From Eremophila alpestris peregrina (taxonomy: Eukaryota > Chordata > Aves > Passeriformes > Alaudidae), in NCBI GenBank assembly GCA_009792885.1, contig WMCF01000014.1, positions 15,946,049-16,010,048 on the forward strand: a stretch of DNA of 64,000 nt, in the 5' to 3' direction. Made by a program: the position numbers and the translations under genes. The notes under the pieces are model-generated. The model was given only the letters and a program-made list of their open reading frames with translations. It was not told the DNA's origin and made no database searches. Shown piece after piece: positions 63,955 to 64,000 of the stretch (its first letter is position 1; each line of letters opens with the position of its first letter).

Positions 63955-64000
63955 TCATGTTTACTAAAATGCATCAGAGTCTGCTTGTGGGGATATTACA

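Larger units (their letters stand above)
63407..63975 (+). other. SLC9A3: SLC9A3 3' UTR (end estimated)
   Basis: Untranslated, AT-rich sequence follows the stop codon. No other gene signal is seen. The 3' end is placed near 63970 because the second AATAAA (63949-63954) is followed by a GT-rich stretch (TGCTTGTGGGG, about 63982-63992), the usual downstream element. Use of the first signal would end the transcript near 63805. The end position is inference. Confidence 0.6.

Noticed and set aside
1..64000. Search for CRISPR arrays, operons, tRNA/rRNA genes or prokaryotic elements
   Set aside because: None seen. The sequence is vertebrate nuclear DNA, and no tRNA-like or rRNA-like stretch was recognised by eye; a covariance-model scan would be needed to exclude small RNAs.

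Overview
This is vertebrate nuclear DNA, most likely from a bird (a sauropsid at least). It is AT-rich, the one recognisable gene is cut into many exons by GT-AG introns, and the interspersed repeats are CR1 LINE fragments plus an avian-type LTR-like stretch. There is no sign of bacterial, plasmid or phage organisation. The species cannot be named from the sequence alone.

The window holds one complete protein-coding gene on the + strand: SLC9A3, encoding the Na+/H+ exchanger NHE3. I assembled 16 coding exons between 14416 and 63406. The splice phases all agree and the joined frame is 829 codons including stop (828 residues), close to mammalian NHE3 at about 830. The N-terminal part (exons 1-7) is the 12-membrane-span exchanger. 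Exons 8-16 encode the cytoplasmic regulatory tail, with the PKA-type sites, the SGK-type site, the acidic cluster and the C-terminal PDZ ligand (STHM) all in place.

Layout: 1 to about 13700 is upstream intergenic DNA with no supportable gene, only simple repeats, small hairpins and one decayed repeat. About 13700-14415 is a GC-rich, CpG-rich promoter and 5' leader. 14416-14605 is exon 1. 14606-39057 is a 24.5 kb intron 1 with three CR1 copies, an LTR-like fragment and several microsatellites. 39058-63406 holds exons 2-16, separated by introns of 0.5-4.1 kb. The 3' UTR runs from 63407 to near the window end, with two AATAAA signals.

I found no previously undescribed system. The observations most worth following up are an inverted pair of CR1 copies in intron 1, a local inverted/direct triplication that looks like a template-switch scar at 9523-9602, an imperfect 13-bp hairpin and a TGC repeat upstream of the promoter, and a run of non-consensus GTAAAA donors around the exons encoding the C-terminal tail.
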